Source of the DNA: JAHBNG01 sp039028975
GTDB taxonomy: Bacteria > Chloroflexota > Anaerolineae > Caldilineales > Caldilineaceae
Direction of reading: 5' to 3'
Assembly: GCA_039028975.1 (NCBI GenBank)
Contig: JBCCHB010000070.1
Span: 18,869-82,868, forward strand
Length of the DNA: 64,000 bases
Part shown: in pieces, positions 37,708 to 47,180 of the stretch
Numbering within the stretch: the stretch's first letter is position 1
How the letters are laid out: every line of letters starts with the position of its first letter
The notes under the pieces: model-generated
Seen by the model: the letters and a program-made list of their open reading frames with translations, nothing else
The model's database searches: none
What the model was told of the DNA's origin: nothing
Position numbers and translations under genes: made by a program

Positions 37708-40700
37708 ATGCGTAAATTTTCTGCGCTCTTCCTGCTTGTCGGGTACCACCTCTTCACTGCCCTGCTAACTCTGCTAGTGGTCATGGTCGTTGGGTTGGCG
37801 GGTATGGAGATGGCGCGCGGCGTGCCATTCGTCGAGGCCGCCAATCGAGCCGTTACGGATCTAATTGCCTATCTTCCCCGAATGCTTCAGGGAGATTTGG
37901 GTATGGGGGAGGCTGTCAGCTCAAGCATCAATCCTCAACCGGTGGCGGACTATGTGGGGCGACTTTTGGGGCGTAGCTTGGGCCTGCTCTTCATTGCTTT
38001 GTTCTTTTCCGCTCTGGTTGGCATCGGGCTTGGTATTCGGGCGGCTCGGCTCCGGCGTGATAATCGCTCGCTTCTTCTCATTCTTGTCTCCATCCTCGGC
38101 GTTTCCATGCCTAGCTTCTTTGCGGCCATGTTGCTCCAGTATCTGCTCATACTGTGGACCCGCACCCAAGGATCGCGGCTGTTGCCCGTAGGCGGCTTTG
38201 GCTGGGATGAGCACCTGATCTTGCCTGTGCTTGTCTTGGCAGCTAGGCCGGTGGCTCAAATCGCGCGTATGACCTACGTTACAATGGGGCAGGTTCTAGA
38301 GGAAGATTACGTACGGACAGCCCAAGCCAAAGGGATTCGGCGCGACAGGATCATGCGACAGCACGTCTATCGCAATGTTGCCATTCCCATTTTGACCACC
38401 ATCGGTCTCTCTCTGCGCTTTTCACTGAGCAGCCTGCCTGTGGTCGAATTCTTCTTTGGCTGGAACGGCGCTGGTGAAGTACTATTGCGGGCCATCTCCA
38501 TTCAAGATCGAAACACGCTTCTACCCCTGCTTTTGGGCTTTAGCGCACTGATTCTCTTGATCAATCTGCTGCTCGACCTGCTCTATCGATTGGTTGATCC
38601 CCGGCTGAGAGACGAAAATCGTGTGGCCGATACCCTACAGACACGAAGTGTGCGTGGGCTATTTGGTGAATTGGCCAACATTGTGGTCGCCATATTGAAA
38701 AGCATCGGTGGCCAAATTCGGTCACTGGGTACCACCGTCGGGCAACTATTTGAGCGCAACCAAGGTAAACAGGATACTGCTTCGGGTAAATCTCCTAACA
38801 CATCTCTTAACGCACCTTCCAACTCATCTCTTGAGACAAAACCCGATACAGCGCCTGATGTTCCCCTGGCCTACATATGGCGTACTGGATTTGCCAACAA
38901 TCTGCCTCTGGTGGTGGGTACGCTGCTCATCCTGTCTCTAATCGTGATCTATCTCTTCGGTCCTCAACTTTCGCCCCACAGCCCGTACACCCGCCGAGGC
39001 ATCGAGTATGAAGTGGGCAAGCTGACCATGCCCCCCTTTGCACCGGGGGAGGAGTATCCATGGGGTACTGACGTTTTGGGGCGGGATATGATGAGCCTGG
39101 TCTTGGCTGGCGCACAACAGACGCTCAGTTTGGCCGGGTTGGTGGTTGCGGCCCGATTAGGGATTGGTCTGCTCTTGGGGATGTTGGCGGGTTGGTTTAG
39201 CGGACGCTGGCTAGATCGACTGATCGTTTCTGTGGCAGAGATTCTGGCAACCTTTCCAACCCTTCTGCTGGCCATGCTCTTCGTCCTGTCACTGGGGATC
39301 CGGGGCGGATTTCGACCCTTCCTTATCGCACTGAGTCTAGTGGGCTGGAGCGAGATGATGCAGTTTGTGCGTAGTGAAGTGATAACCGCACGCCCTAAAC
39401 CATTTGTCGAGAGTGCTTTGTCTGTTGGGGCTGGGACGCCGCGCGTTCTGCTGCGTCACTTGCTGCCTAACCTCCTGCCTGCCTTTATCTCACTAGCGGC
39501 ATTGGAGATGGGAGCGGTGCTCATGTTGCTAGGAGAGTTGGGCTACGTGGGTATCTTTATTGGTGGTGGCTCCTTTTCCGAACTTCAGGTGGGAGCAGGA
39601 CTCTTTCAGTACTCGGACGTACCGGAATGGGGTGCTCTGCTCTCCAATGTACGACTTTATGTTCGCACCTATCCGTGGACGGCTATCTACCCTGGTGTTG
39701 CCTTCTTTTCTGCTATTCTGGCCTTTAATCTCTTTGGCGAGGGATTGCGTCAGCTAGTTGAGGGTACCGGTGTGCGAGTCATGCGCTCCTTCAATCGTTA
39801 TGCCGTTGTGGCCATTCTTCTGCTGGTCTTAGCGACGGGGTGGTTGCGCAACAATAGCGGTGCAGTTGCCTTCTACCAGGATCAGGCACGTCAATTTGAT
39901 GGGGCTAAGGCCATGCACCATATCGAAGCTTTGCTCGAGCCTCAGTTTGAGAATCGGGCCATTGGAACCCAGGGATTAAATCGGACTGCCGAGTACATCG
40001 CCGAGCAATTTGCGACAATGGGCATTCAGCGAGGGGGTAAGGACTTAACTTGGTTTCAACCAGTCACCCGGGAGTTTGAGCAGCTACGGGCGCGCCCTGA
40101 ATTGACTATACAAGAGGAAGATGGTGCAACTGATCCTCTTCACTATGGTCAAGATTACCGAGAATTTGCGGGCGTCTTTCGCACCAATGGAACAGGCATT
40201 GGCTCAGTCCATTTTCTGAGTGCAGGGGAACTGACCGGGGAGCGACGCGGTTTTGGTTCCCAATTGCCTCGGGTTTTGCGCCCCTATGACTTTAGCCAAT
40301 CTGTGCTTTTGGTGCTCTCTCCAGAAGAGGCCCTCCGCTTTTCTCGGCTTGCCTACCAAGGCGTCTTGATCATTGGTGATGAGCCAGCCGATGTGAGCCA
40401 GGCCCGTACACTGCCAGCACTGGATCCTGTCCGAGCAAGTTTTGGCGGCGTGGAAAGAGGACAGGAAGCACCACTGCTCTGGATCACTGAAGAGGTTGCG
40501 AATCGGTTGCTCAGCTCTACTGGTCAGACGGCTGGGCAGACGGTGAATCAGTTACGCCGCGCTGCGGACGCCCTTCAAACGGATCAGCTACTAACCTTTG
40601 ACAGCGGCGCCAAGGTCGAGATGACCATAGATGGCGAAGTACGTAGCGAGGTCGATGCTGTTCATGTCATAGGTCATCTGCCGGCCGCAGAAGGGCCCAA

Positions 40701-41325
40701 CCTTGGCGGGCAACTTATCTTGGTGATGACCCCCTACGATCAGCCGCCGCCGGTGCCTGGTGCTGAGCCATCACCTGCAGCAAACCACAAGTTGAGTGGT
40801 CTGGCCCTTATGCTTGAAGTGATTCGCACCATGCAGGAGTCAGGTTACCAACCCTACCGAACCTTCCTCTTTATTGCCTACAGCGGTGAAGGCAGCGAGC
40901 AGGGAGAGCCTGCATCACCACCTGATGTAGAGCAGTTTTTACGCGCCCGCTCAGGGTTTGTTAACAATTTCGAGATCGAGGCGGTGGTTGAACTCCAAGG
41001 GGTCGGGGGAGGCCAGGGGTCTCGGTTGGCGTTGGATGGCAGCGACAGCCTTCGTCTCCAAAACCTCTTTGCCCATAGCGCACGTCGGCTTCGAGTGGGC
41101 AGCGTCATGGCCGATTCACCTGCCAGCGTTGGTGAAGTCTTTATCCCTGGATGGAATCGAACGACAACGGATTATCCTGCCTTGCGAGTCTATTGGGAAG
41201 GATGGGAATTGGAGAGTGGCACGGTTACTGATACGATCGATTTAGTTGACCAAGAGGCGTTGACAAAGGCTGGTCAAGCTGTAACGCTTGCCTTGATGAC
41301 GATGGGACGAGAGATCAATTACTGA
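37708..41325 (+). CDS. Fusion of two ABC-transporter permeases and an M28 peptidase-like domain
   Basis: 1205 residues. Residues 1-303 are a DppB-type permease with several helices and an EAA loop (EEDYVRTAQAKGIRRDRIM). A Ser/Thr/Asn-rich linker (about 340-385) leads to a DppC-type permease (about 395-690) with PWGTDVLGRDMMS and its own EAA-like loop (ESALSVGAGTPRVLLRHLLP). After another helix near 697 comes an M28/PA-like domain (about 730-1205; FENRAIGTQGLNRTAEYIAEQF). Its zinc sites look broken: where M28 enzymes have AHxD and the second Asp, this reads MTPYDQPP and ANHKLSG; GEGSEQG retains a Glu. It may bind peptides outside the cell and pass them to the pore. No ATPase or binding-protein gene is adjacent. 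Confidence 0.85.
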   Translation: MRKFSALFLLVGYHLFTALLTLLVVMVVGLAGMEMARGVPFVEAANRAVTDLIAYLPRMLQGDLGMGEAVSSSINPQPVADYVGRLLGRSLGLLFIALFFSALVGIGLGIRAARLRRDNRSLLLILVSILGVSMPSFFAAMLLQYLLILWTRTQGSRLLPVGGFGWDEHLILPVLVLAARPVAQIARMTYVTMGQVLEEDYVRTAQAKGIRRDRIMRQHVYRNVAIPILTTIGLSLRFSLSSLPVVEFFFGWNGAGEVLLRAISIQDRNTLLPLLLGFSALILLINLLLDLLYRLVDPRLRDENRVADTLQTRSVRGLFGELANIVVAILKSIGGQIRSLGTTVGQLFERNQGKQDTASGKSPNTSLNAPSNSSLETKPDTAPDVPLAYIWRTGFANNLPLVVGTLLILSLIVIYLFGPQLSPHSPYTRRGIEYEVGKLTMPPFAPGEEYPWGTDVLGRDMMSLVLAGAQQTLSLAGLVVAARLGIGLLLGMLAGWFSGRWLDRLIVSVAEILATFPTLLLAMLFVLSLGIRGGFRPFLIALSLVGWSEMMQFVRSEVITARPKPFVESALSVGAGTPRVLLRHLLPNLLPAFISLAALEMGAVLMLLGELGYVGIFIGGGSFSELQVGAGLFQYSDVPEWGALLSNVRLYVRTYPWTAIYPGVAFFSAILAFNLFGEGLRQLVEGTGVRVMRSFNRYAVVAILLLVLATGWLRNNSGAVAFYQDQARQFDGAKAMHHIEALLEPQFENRAIGTQGLNRTAEYIAEQFATMGIQRGGKDLTWFQPVTREFEQLRARPELTIQEEDGATDPLHYGQDYREFAGVFRTNGTGIGSVHFLSAGELTGERRGFGSQLPRVLRPYDFSQSVLLVLSPEEALRFSRLAYQGVLIIGDEPADVSQARTLPALDPVRASFGGVERGQEAPLLWITEEVANRLLSSTGQTAGQTVNQLRRAADALQTDQLLTFDSGAKVEMTIDGEVRSEVDAVHVIGHLPAAEGPNLGGQLILVMTPYDQPPPVPGAEPSPAANHKLSGLALMLEVIRTMQESGYQPYRTFLFIAYSGEGSEQGEPASPPDVEQFLRARSGFVNNFEIEAVVELQGVGGGQGSRLALDGSDSLRLQNLFAHSARRLRVGSVMADSPASVGEVFIPGWNRTTTDYPALRVYWEGWELESGTVTDTIDLVDQEALTKAGQAVTLALMTMGREINY

Positions 41326-41337
41326 GAGGGATATACG

Positions 41338-42195
41338 ATGGACACAGCAAATCCTCTATTGGCAAGTCAATCTACTGATGAAGCACCCCTTACATTCCTA
41401 AAATCAGTTAGTGAAATTTTTATCAGATTTGGCGAAGATACACAGGACTCAGGCAACATCTCATATGGTGTAACCTATAATGAGAAGCGCTATTTTGTTA
41501 AGAGTGCTGGGCGGGTAGATGACGAGAAGACATATTTCGATCATGGTCAACGTGTAGACATGTTGCGAAATGCGGTTCGCTTGAATCAAGGGGTTGCTCA
41601 TCCAGCTCTACCCAAACTTTATAACGTAATCGAATCACCCGAAGGACCTCTTCTAGTCTATGAGTGGTGTTCAGGCGAACTGGTTCGTTGTCCGAATCAT
41701 ATACGCGAGCAGCCAAATTCCTCTTTTCAGCGCTTCCGACGCCTACCTCTCACTGAGATTCGCAACTGCTTGGACGTAATTTACCAACTTCATAAACAGC
41801 TTGCTAAAATGGGCTGGATCGCCTGTGACTTTTATGACGGTGCAATGCTTTATGACTTTGACCGACGGGTATTGCGGATTATTGACCTGGATCACTATCA
41901 CCAAGGTCCCTTTGTCAATGAGATGGGTCGTATGTTTGGTTCATCTCGATTTATGGCCCCAGAGGAGTTTGAGAAAGGGGCACTGATCGATGAACGCACA
42001 ACGGTCTTTACCCTGGGACGGACGGCAGCCGTTCTACTCTCTGATGGGTCGCTGGAACGTACGCCCTTTCGAGGAACAGATAGACTTTACGAGGTTGTCG
42101 TACAGGCTTGTGAGCCAAATCGGAATGAGCGATTTGGTTCAGTAGCTGACTTTTATCATGCTTGGAAAAATGCTGATCAAGGAGAAATTTCATGA
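41338..42195 (+). CDS. Atypical protein kinase-like protein
   Basis: 285 residues with a kinase-like fold: YFVKSAG supplies the ATP-lysine position, ACDFYDGAMLYDF replaces the HRDxKxxN catalytic loop (the Asp is kept, Lys and Asn are lost), IDLDHY replaces DFG, and FMAPEEFEKG is the APE region. The C-lobe ends normally. Either a pseudokinase or a kinase with altered metal binding. The last four bases overlap the next start (ATGA), and the permease fusion ends 12 bases upstream, so all three are likely one transcript. Confidence 0.75.
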   Translation: MDTANPLLASQSTDEAPLTFLKSVSEIFIRFGEDTQDSGNISYGVTYNEKRYFVKSAGRVDDEKTYFDHGQRVDMLRNAVRLNQGVAHPALPKLYNVIESPEGPLLVYEWCSGELVRCPNHIREQPNSSFQRFRRLPLTEIRNCLDVIYQLHKQLAKMGWIACDFYDGAMLYDFDRRVLRIIDLDHYHQGPFVNEMGRMFGSSRFMAPEEFEKGALIDERTTVFTLGRTAAVLLSDGSLERTPFRGTDRLYEVVVQACEPNRNERFGSVADFYHAWKNADQGEIS

Positions 42196-42608
42196 AAGCA
42201 CTAATGAAGACGTTTCTTTCGCTTCACGTCAATCTCTATCGGTTGACCAAGGGAAAGATGGGTGGGAAGATGGGGGGCAACTCGATACTGTTACTCAATA
42301 CCGTTGGGCGGAAAAGTGGTAAGAAGTTCACTATCCCCCTGGTTTACCTGATGGAAGAAGACAATTACATCCTGATTGCTTCTAATGGCGGCGCAGACAA
42401 ACACCCAGGTTGGTACTTTAACCTCAAGTCCCAGCCTCAGACCACGGTTCAGGTGATGGAGCAAACCATCAATGTCACCGCAGAGATGGCCCCACCCGAA
42501 GAGCGGAATCGGTTGTGGAAGAACATTACAAGTACCCATGAGCAGTTCCAAGCTTATCAAGAGAAGACTGAGCGGGTGATTCAGGTCTTTGTGCTACGAC
42601 CAGCGTAG
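42192..42608 (+). CDS. Deazaflavin (F420)-dependent nitroreductase-family protein
   Basis: 138 residues. TVGRKSGKKFTIPLVYL and the segment ASNGGADKHPGWYFNL are the signatures of the Ddn-like family, split-barrel proteins that use reduced F420 to reduce quinones or nitro compounds. PPEERNRLW is the usual C-terminal part. Its start overlaps the kinase-like gene by four bases. Presence of the family suggests that the host makes F420, which fits some Chloroflexota. Confidence 0.88.
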   Translation: MKALMKTFLSLHVNLYRLTKGKMGGKMGGNSILLLNTVGRKSGKKFTIPLVYLMEEDNYILIASNGGADKHPGWYFNLKSQPQTTVQVMEQTINVTAEMAPPEERNRLWKNITSTHEQFQAYQEKTERVIQVFVLRPA

Positions 42609-42648
42609 GAGAGTTCACTTTCAAGCTTTCTCAAGCCAGGAGACATTT

Positions 42649-43638
42649 ATGAAACTACTAATATTAGGTGGGACAGTTTTTCTAGGACGACATGTGGTGG
42701 ATGCTGCGCTTGCCCGCGGCCATGAGGTGACGCTATTTAACCGAGGGCAGCACAATGAAGATCTTTACCCTGAATTGGAAAAGCTGCGAGGGGATCGTGA
42801 TGGGAATCTAGATGCCTTAAAGGGGCGCACCTGGGATGCAGTGGTGGATACGTGTGGCTATGTTCCTCGCCTTGTGAGCGATTCGGCTCGCCTGCTGGCC
42901 GATGTAGTTGAACACTACACTTTTGTCTCAAGCATATCCGTCTACAGCGATTTCTCATCTGGGGAATTGACGGAAGAATCACCGGTGGGCAAGATGGAAG
43001 ATGAGACGGTGGAAGAGATTACGGGTGAAACGTATGGGCCCCTCAAGGCTCTCTGTGAACAAGCGGCAGAGTCGATCATGCCGGGTCGGGTACTCCACGT
43101 GCGCGCGGGATTAATTGTTGGCCCCTATGATCCGACAGATCGATTTACCTATTGGCCAGTACGTGTTGCTAATGGCGGGGATGTGCTGGCCCCTCCAGAC
43201 GCAACAGCGCCTGTACAATTCATCGATGTGCGCGATCTGGCCGAATGGATTGTTCAGATGGCGGATGCGCGCAAGGCTGGCGTGTACAACGCAACGGGTC
43301 CAGCAGAGACAACGTCCTTTGAGCACTTCTTAACTACCTGCAAAACGACCACAGATAGCAATGCATCCTTTGCTTGGGCAGATAGCGAGCTGTTGGCCAA
43401 ACACGAGATAGCACCCTGGATGGATCTTCCTTTGTGGGTTCCACCTGAGGCAGCGGGCATGTTGCAGACCAATTGTGCCAAAGCCATTGACGACGGCCTC
43501 GTCTTTCGGCCAATTCAAGAGACGGTACATGCCACACTACAGTGGGCGCAAACAAGGCCAGGCGACTATCAGTGGAGGGCTGGCCTGTCTGCAGAGCGTG
43601 AGGTGGCCGCGCTGGCAGATGCCTTAACGCCGCAATAA
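42649..43638 (+). CDS. NAD-dependent epimerase/dehydratase (SDR family)
   Basis: 329 residues from ATG 42649 with AGGAG at 42638-42642; an upstream in-frame start at 42589 would overlap the previous gene and has no ribosome site. The Rossmann motif LILGGTVFLGRHVV (GxxGxxG) and WDAVVDTCGYVP open the protein; ETYGPLKALCEQ holds the Tyr-x-x-x-Lys pair of extended SDRs. The substrate is unknown, probably a nucleotide sugar or an isoflavone-reductase-like compound. Confidence 0.88.
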   Translation: MKLLILGGTVFLGRHVVDAALARGHEVTLFNRGQHNEDLYPELEKLRGDRDGNLDALKGRTWDAVVDTCGYVPRLVSDSARLLADVVEHYTFVSSISVYSDFSSGELTEESPVGKMEDETVEEITGETYGPLKALCEQAAESIMPGRVLHVRAGLIVGPYDPTDRFTYWPVRVANGGDVLAPPDATAPVQFIDVRDLAEWIVQMADARKAGVYNATGPAETTSFEHFLTTCKTTTDSNASFAWADSELLAKHEIAPWMDLPLWVPPEAAGMLQTNCAKAIDDGLVFRPIQETVHATLQWAQTRPGDYQWRAGLSAEREVAALADALTPQ

Positions 43639-43794
43639 TCCAGAATCCGTTGTGCAAACAAATGTTCTGTGATATACTCGTGGGGCCGCTAGATTATTAA
43701 GGAACGAGCGAAAAAGACTTGCGCGTTTCATTCACGTATGATCCGTCCAATGATCAGGTGGTTGTTTCGGTCTCTTTCTTAAAATTTTTCATAG

Positions 43795-43897
43795 TACAAG
43801 AAAGTATAAAAATCGACCTCGAAAGATGACCAAATTCTGGCTGCTCACGCAGTGGTCGTTACAAACTAGCTGACGGCTGATTAGCTGAAAGCTTTTT
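43795..43897 (+). repeat. Dispersed intergenic repeat, copy B
   Basis: Best match to copy A (3167-3271): shared TCTGGCTGCTCA, GCAGTGGTCG, AACTAGCTGACGGCTGAT and GCTGAAAGCTTTTT. It ends about 17 bases before the Uma2 gene, whose GGAG ribosome site follows directly, so the repeat supplies the whole 5' leader of that gene. An A/T-rich block AAAGTATAAAAA near its beginning could be a -10 region. Confidence 0.8.
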
Positions 43898-43913
43898 TAT
43901 TACGGAGATTGGC

Positions 43914-44900
43914 ATGGAAACCCAAACCACGACACCCCCACAAGACAAAGGTAACAATAGGGACAAAAATAGTGAAGAGAATGGTGTTGCTACCCATGAT
44001 GCTACTTTTTCACATGAAGATAGCGTAAATGGGAGTAGCCTTAATGGGCGAAGTGTAAATGGGGATATCGTCGATAATCAGAAAGATTCCGTCAATCAAC
44101 TTGAATTCGATCCATCGATTCCAGAGCGCCTGCTGCCCAAGCTGCCTACGTTTCCTATGGCAGTTGGTTGGCGCACTGTCTACGATGAAGAGACCCAAAA
44201 CTCCTACAACATTCCCCTCACGTTACGTGACATTCTCTTTCCCACCGAAGATGACGTTGGAGCCGTCTATATGTCTCATGGCCTAAACCACGATGAACTG
44301 CTTACGGATATATCCGAGAGAATGCGTTTGGCCCGCGGCAAAGACAATTGGTATTTCCCCAAAGATGTGCTAATGATTTGGGATGTTTCTGCCGTTCCTC
44401 CAGTTAGCCCAGATATCAGCGCCATCCCGGATGTAGAGGCATTGGATAAAGAAGGAAAAGATTCCTTTGGCATTGGTCGTGATGGCCCGGTACCTGCTGC
44501 GGTCATTGAAGTAACCTCTAAGTCGACACGCCATATTGATTTTGGGATTAAGCCGGATACGTATGCTGCCGCAGGTGTCTCAGAATATTTGATTGTTGAC
44601 ATTCGGAATCCTGTATCAGAACCTTGGCAACTGCACGGCTACCGACTTGATAAATCACCATACTACCAGACAATTACGCCAGACGAGGAAGGAGGCATTA
44701 TCCTACAAAGCCTAGACATACGCTTTGTGCCGATTGCTCGGACACGGATTGACCTCTTTGATGCCACCACCGGAGAGCGCCTTCGATCGGCTGAGGAATT
44801 TGAGGAACTTGCAGAGGCAGAGGCTGCCCGTGCTGATGCCGCGGATGCCACCATTGAAACATTAATGGCACGGATCCGCGAATTAGAAGCCAACCAGTAG
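43914..44900 (+). CDS. Uma2-family (DUF820) PD-(D/E)XK nuclease-like protein
   Basis: 328 residues. After a low-complexity Asn/Ser/Gly/Asp-rich N-terminus (about 1-55) comes a DUF820 domain: SPDISAIPDVE, then AAVIEVTSKSTRHIDFGIKPDTYAAAGVSEYLIVD. These hold the Asp and the Glu-x-Ser of the PD-(D/E)XK core, with Ser replacing the usual Lys, as common in Uma2 proteins. A coiled, Ala/Glu-rich tail (EEFEELAEAEAARADAADA) ends the protein. The family is abundant in Chloroflexota and cyanobacteria; the biological role is unclear. The leader contains repeat B. Confidence 0.87.
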   Translation: METQTTTPPQDKGNNRDKNSEENGVATHDATFSHEDSVNGSSLNGRSVNGDIVDNQKDSVNQLEFDPSIPERLLPKLPTFPMAVGWRTVYDEETQNSYNIPLTLRDILFPTEDDVGAVYMSHGLNHDELLTDISERMRLARGKDNWYFPKDVLMIWDVSAVPPVSPDISAIPDVEALDKEGKDSFGIGRDGPVPAAVIEVTSKSTRHIDFGIKPDTYAAAGVSEYLIVDIRNPVSEPWQLHGYRLDKSPYYQTITPDEEGGIILQSLDIRFVPIARTRIDLFDATTGERLRSAEEFEELAEAEAARADAADATIETLMARIRELEANQ

Positions 44901-44927
44901 GAAACAAAATAGGGTTCTACTTCAACG

Positions 44928-45440
44928 ATGGCATCCGGCGTCCAACATGAACGGGCATCGACCCGACTAATTTTGTTCTTACAGCCACTTTTACTTTTGA
45001 GTTTGATTGGTTTAGCTATTGCATGGGGACTTGAATACCTACCTCTCTTTCACTCTTTATTGCTTGCCATTGGGCTAGTGGGCTTCCTTTTTGGGCTGTA
45101 TGTAGGACGACGGGTAACGCCTGATCTGGACATTGACGAAGTGATCACTCGCCAGACAAGGCGATATCTGAATCGGCACCGTATTCTGGGTTGGCTTTGG
45201 CGCATTTACTGGTTGCCTTATGCTCTTTATCATCCTCATCGAGGGATTAGCCATGTACCACTGATTGGGACATTGGGGCGTTGGGTTTATCTATTCTTTT
45301 TGCCCATTGTGATTACCTATTGGTTGACATGGATGAGTGGGCCGCAGCCTTGGATACTTCTTATGGCAACCCTCTTTTGGATGGCGGAATTTGCAGGACA
45401 GTCTATGCAGGATCTCCTTCACATTTGGATGGATCGGTAG
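44928..45440 (+). CDS. Membrane protein with HRGxSH metal-binding motif (DUF2227-like)
   Basis: 170 residues. Two N-terminal helices (about 15-60) are followed by a cytoplasmic loop with DLDIDEVITRQT and the motif HPHRGISHVPLIGTLGR (HRGxSHxxxxG), then two more helices. The HRGxSH box is typical of DUF2227/YdjM-type membrane-associated putative metal hydrolases. Reaction unknown. Starts 27 bases after the Uma2 gene and may share its transcript. Confidence 0.72.
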   Translation: MASGVQHERASTRLILFLQPLLLLSLIGLAIAWGLEYLPLFHSLLLAIGLVGFLFGLYVGRRVTPDLDIDEVITRQTRRYLNRHRILGWLWRIYWLPYALYHPHRGISHVPLIGTLGRWVYLFFLPIVITYWLTWMSGPQPWILLMATLFWMAEFAGQSMQDLLHIWMDR

Positions 45441-45492
45441 TCGAATCAGCTGATCGCTTAGTGGACCGATCCCAACTATACTCAAAGCTCTG

Positions 45493-45549
45493 TTTGAAAA
45501 CAGGCGTCTGGTCCCTCTGGCAGAGCTTCGGATAACACCTGTTTTCAAA
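45493..45549. repeat. Inverted TTTGAAAACAGG repeat in a gene-free region
   Basis: TTTGAAAACAGG at 45493-45504 and its reverse complement at 45538-45549 can form a 12-bp stem with a 33-base loop. A third direct copy is at 45791-45802. The rest of 45441-45874 contains no gene I can support. A processing or attenuation structure ahead of the acyl-CoA dehydrogenases is possible. Confidence 0.5.
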
Positions 45550-45874
45550 ACGACCGCAGTATAAGGGACTGAATAGTTTGGGTACATCCGCAATTTCCAG
45601 TATAATCCAGCATAGAAATTGGTCTTTCCCCTAGAACTCCTTCGCAACGCAATATTGAGCATGGTTGAATATTGTCCATTAAAGTAGGTGAGCAGTATTC
45701 TTCTGTACTTTGTTAAGGGATTCGGCCCTACCTGCAATATCGGGTTACTTTTGTTCGGGCGCTTGTTTTTATTCCCTAACCAAACGGCCCTTTGAAAACA
45801 GGTAAGATACATACATCTGTTTCAAGGATATCAACCATTTTTCGTTGGAGTCATCTATATAATTGAGGTGAACC

Positions 45875-47053
45875 ATGTCTGCCATAGAAACATTCCGTAA
45901 AGAGACCCGTGCTTGGCTACAATCCAACTGCCCTGAATCCATGCGCGTGCCTGACCCTATTGGGAAAGAGACATTTTGGGGAGGGCGAGATGCAACCTTC
46001 ATTAGCCAGGATCAAAAGATCTGGTTTGAACGTATGGTGGAGAAGCAATGGACCGTGCCGTACTGGCCCAAAGAGTATGGCGGTGGCGGGTTAGATGATG
46101 ACGAATGCCAAGTCCTCAATGAGGAGATGTCAGCCCTTAGTTGCCGTACACCATTGACGGGTTTCGGCATTTGGATGCTCGGACCTGTTCTGCTCAAATA
46201 TGGCACCGAAGAGCAGAAGAAGAAGTACGTCCGGGAAATTACCGAGGGCCAGGTACGCTGGTGCCAAGGATATAGTGAACCTGGCGCTGGTTCGGACTTA
46301 GCCTCGTTGCGCACCCAGGCCGTCCCCGACGGGGATGATTATGTGATTACCGGCTCAAAGATCTGGACATCGTATGCTCATCTAGCCGATGCCATCTTCA
46401 TGCTGGCTCGGACGAGTAGCGAATCCAAGCATGGTGGTATTAGCTTTATGCTTGTGCATGATATGAAAGCACCAGGCATTCAGGTCTCTCCCATTGAGTT
46501 GATTAGTGGCCAATCTCAATTTTGTGAAACCCATTTCGAAGGCGTGCGAACACCCAAGGCAAATCTAATTGGCGAAGAGAATCAGGGATGGGAGATTGCC
46601 ATGTACCTGCTCCAACATGAGCGAGCCAACATTGGCAAGTTGACCATGGGTGGTGGTGAATCATCCATAGACGTTGCGCTCAAGACCGTTGGCTTGCAAG
46701 ATGGCAAGCTGGCCGATCCGCTCTTGCGCCAAAAGCTGGCTCAACAGGATATGCGGGGAATGGCACTTCGTTTAACTGGACAGCGGGTCGAGGATGAGTC
46801 CGGTGCTAGCCTGAATATGGGTCATGCGTCGGCTGCCCTCAAATACAACACCTCTGAGTGGAACAAAGCCCGCCACGAACTAAACGTCACCATGACTGGA
46901 TTTGATGGGCTAGCCTGGGAAGGCGATGAATACATGGATGGGTATCGGATCCGCTCCATGTTGCGCACCAAAGCCAATTCCATTGAGGGCGGCACAGGCG
47001 AAATTCAGCTGAACATTATCTCCAAGCGTATCCTTGGCTTACCGAAAAATTAA
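45875..47053 (+). CDS. Acyl-CoA dehydrogenase, first of pair
   Basis: 392 residues. YSEPGAGSDLASLRTQA (FAD/substrate loop) and KIWTSYAHLADAIF are standard acyl-CoA dehydrogenase motifs. The C-terminus has RTKANSIEGGTGEIQLNIISKRILGLP, the conserved FAD-contacting end. It oxidises an acyl-CoA at the alpha-beta bond, passing electrons to ETF. Two dissimilar acyl-CoA dehydrogenases side by side often form a heteromer, where only one subunit has the catalytic Glu. GAGGTG precedes the ATG. Confidence 0.93.
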   Translation: MSAIETFRKETRAWLQSNCPESMRVPDPIGKETFWGGRDATFISQDQKIWFERMVEKQWTVPYWPKEYGGGGLDDDECQVLNEEMSALSCRTPLTGFGIWMLGPVLLKYGTEEQKKKYVREITEGQVRWCQGYSEPGAGSDLASLRTQAVPDGDDYVITGSKIWTSYAHLADAIFMLARTSSESKHGGISFMLVHDMKAPGIQVSPIELISGQSQFCETHFEGVRTPKANLIGEENQGWEIAMYLLQHERANIGKLTMGGGESSIDVALKTVGLQDGKLADPLLRQKLAQQDMRGMALRLTGQRVEDESGASLNMGHASAALKYNTSEWNKARHELNVTMTGFDGLAWEGDEYMDGYRIRSMLRTKANSIEGGTGEIQLNIISKRILGLPKN

Positions 47054-47063
47054 TGAAGTCGAT

Positions 47064-47114
47064 GGGTCTAAGGTCGTTTAGTCCAAGGTCATTTAGTCCG
47101 AGGTCACTTAGTCC
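47064..47114 (+). repeat. 14-bp tandem repeat array
   Basis: About three and a half copies of (A/G)AGGTC.(T/C)TTAGTCC directly after the stop of the first acyl-CoA dehydrogenase. It is the near reverse complement of the array at 47181-47256. Confidence 0.7.
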
Positions 47115-47180
47115 AGAGGTGCCTAGCCTCGAAACAATATGAACTGTTGATCGTGGCATGGATGCTAACTCAGAAAATTT

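Noticed and set aside
43654..43667. LexA-like box CAAACAAATGTTCT after the epimerase gene
   Set aside because: Two mismatches, including one in the core GAAC, and not ahead of a likely SOS gene.
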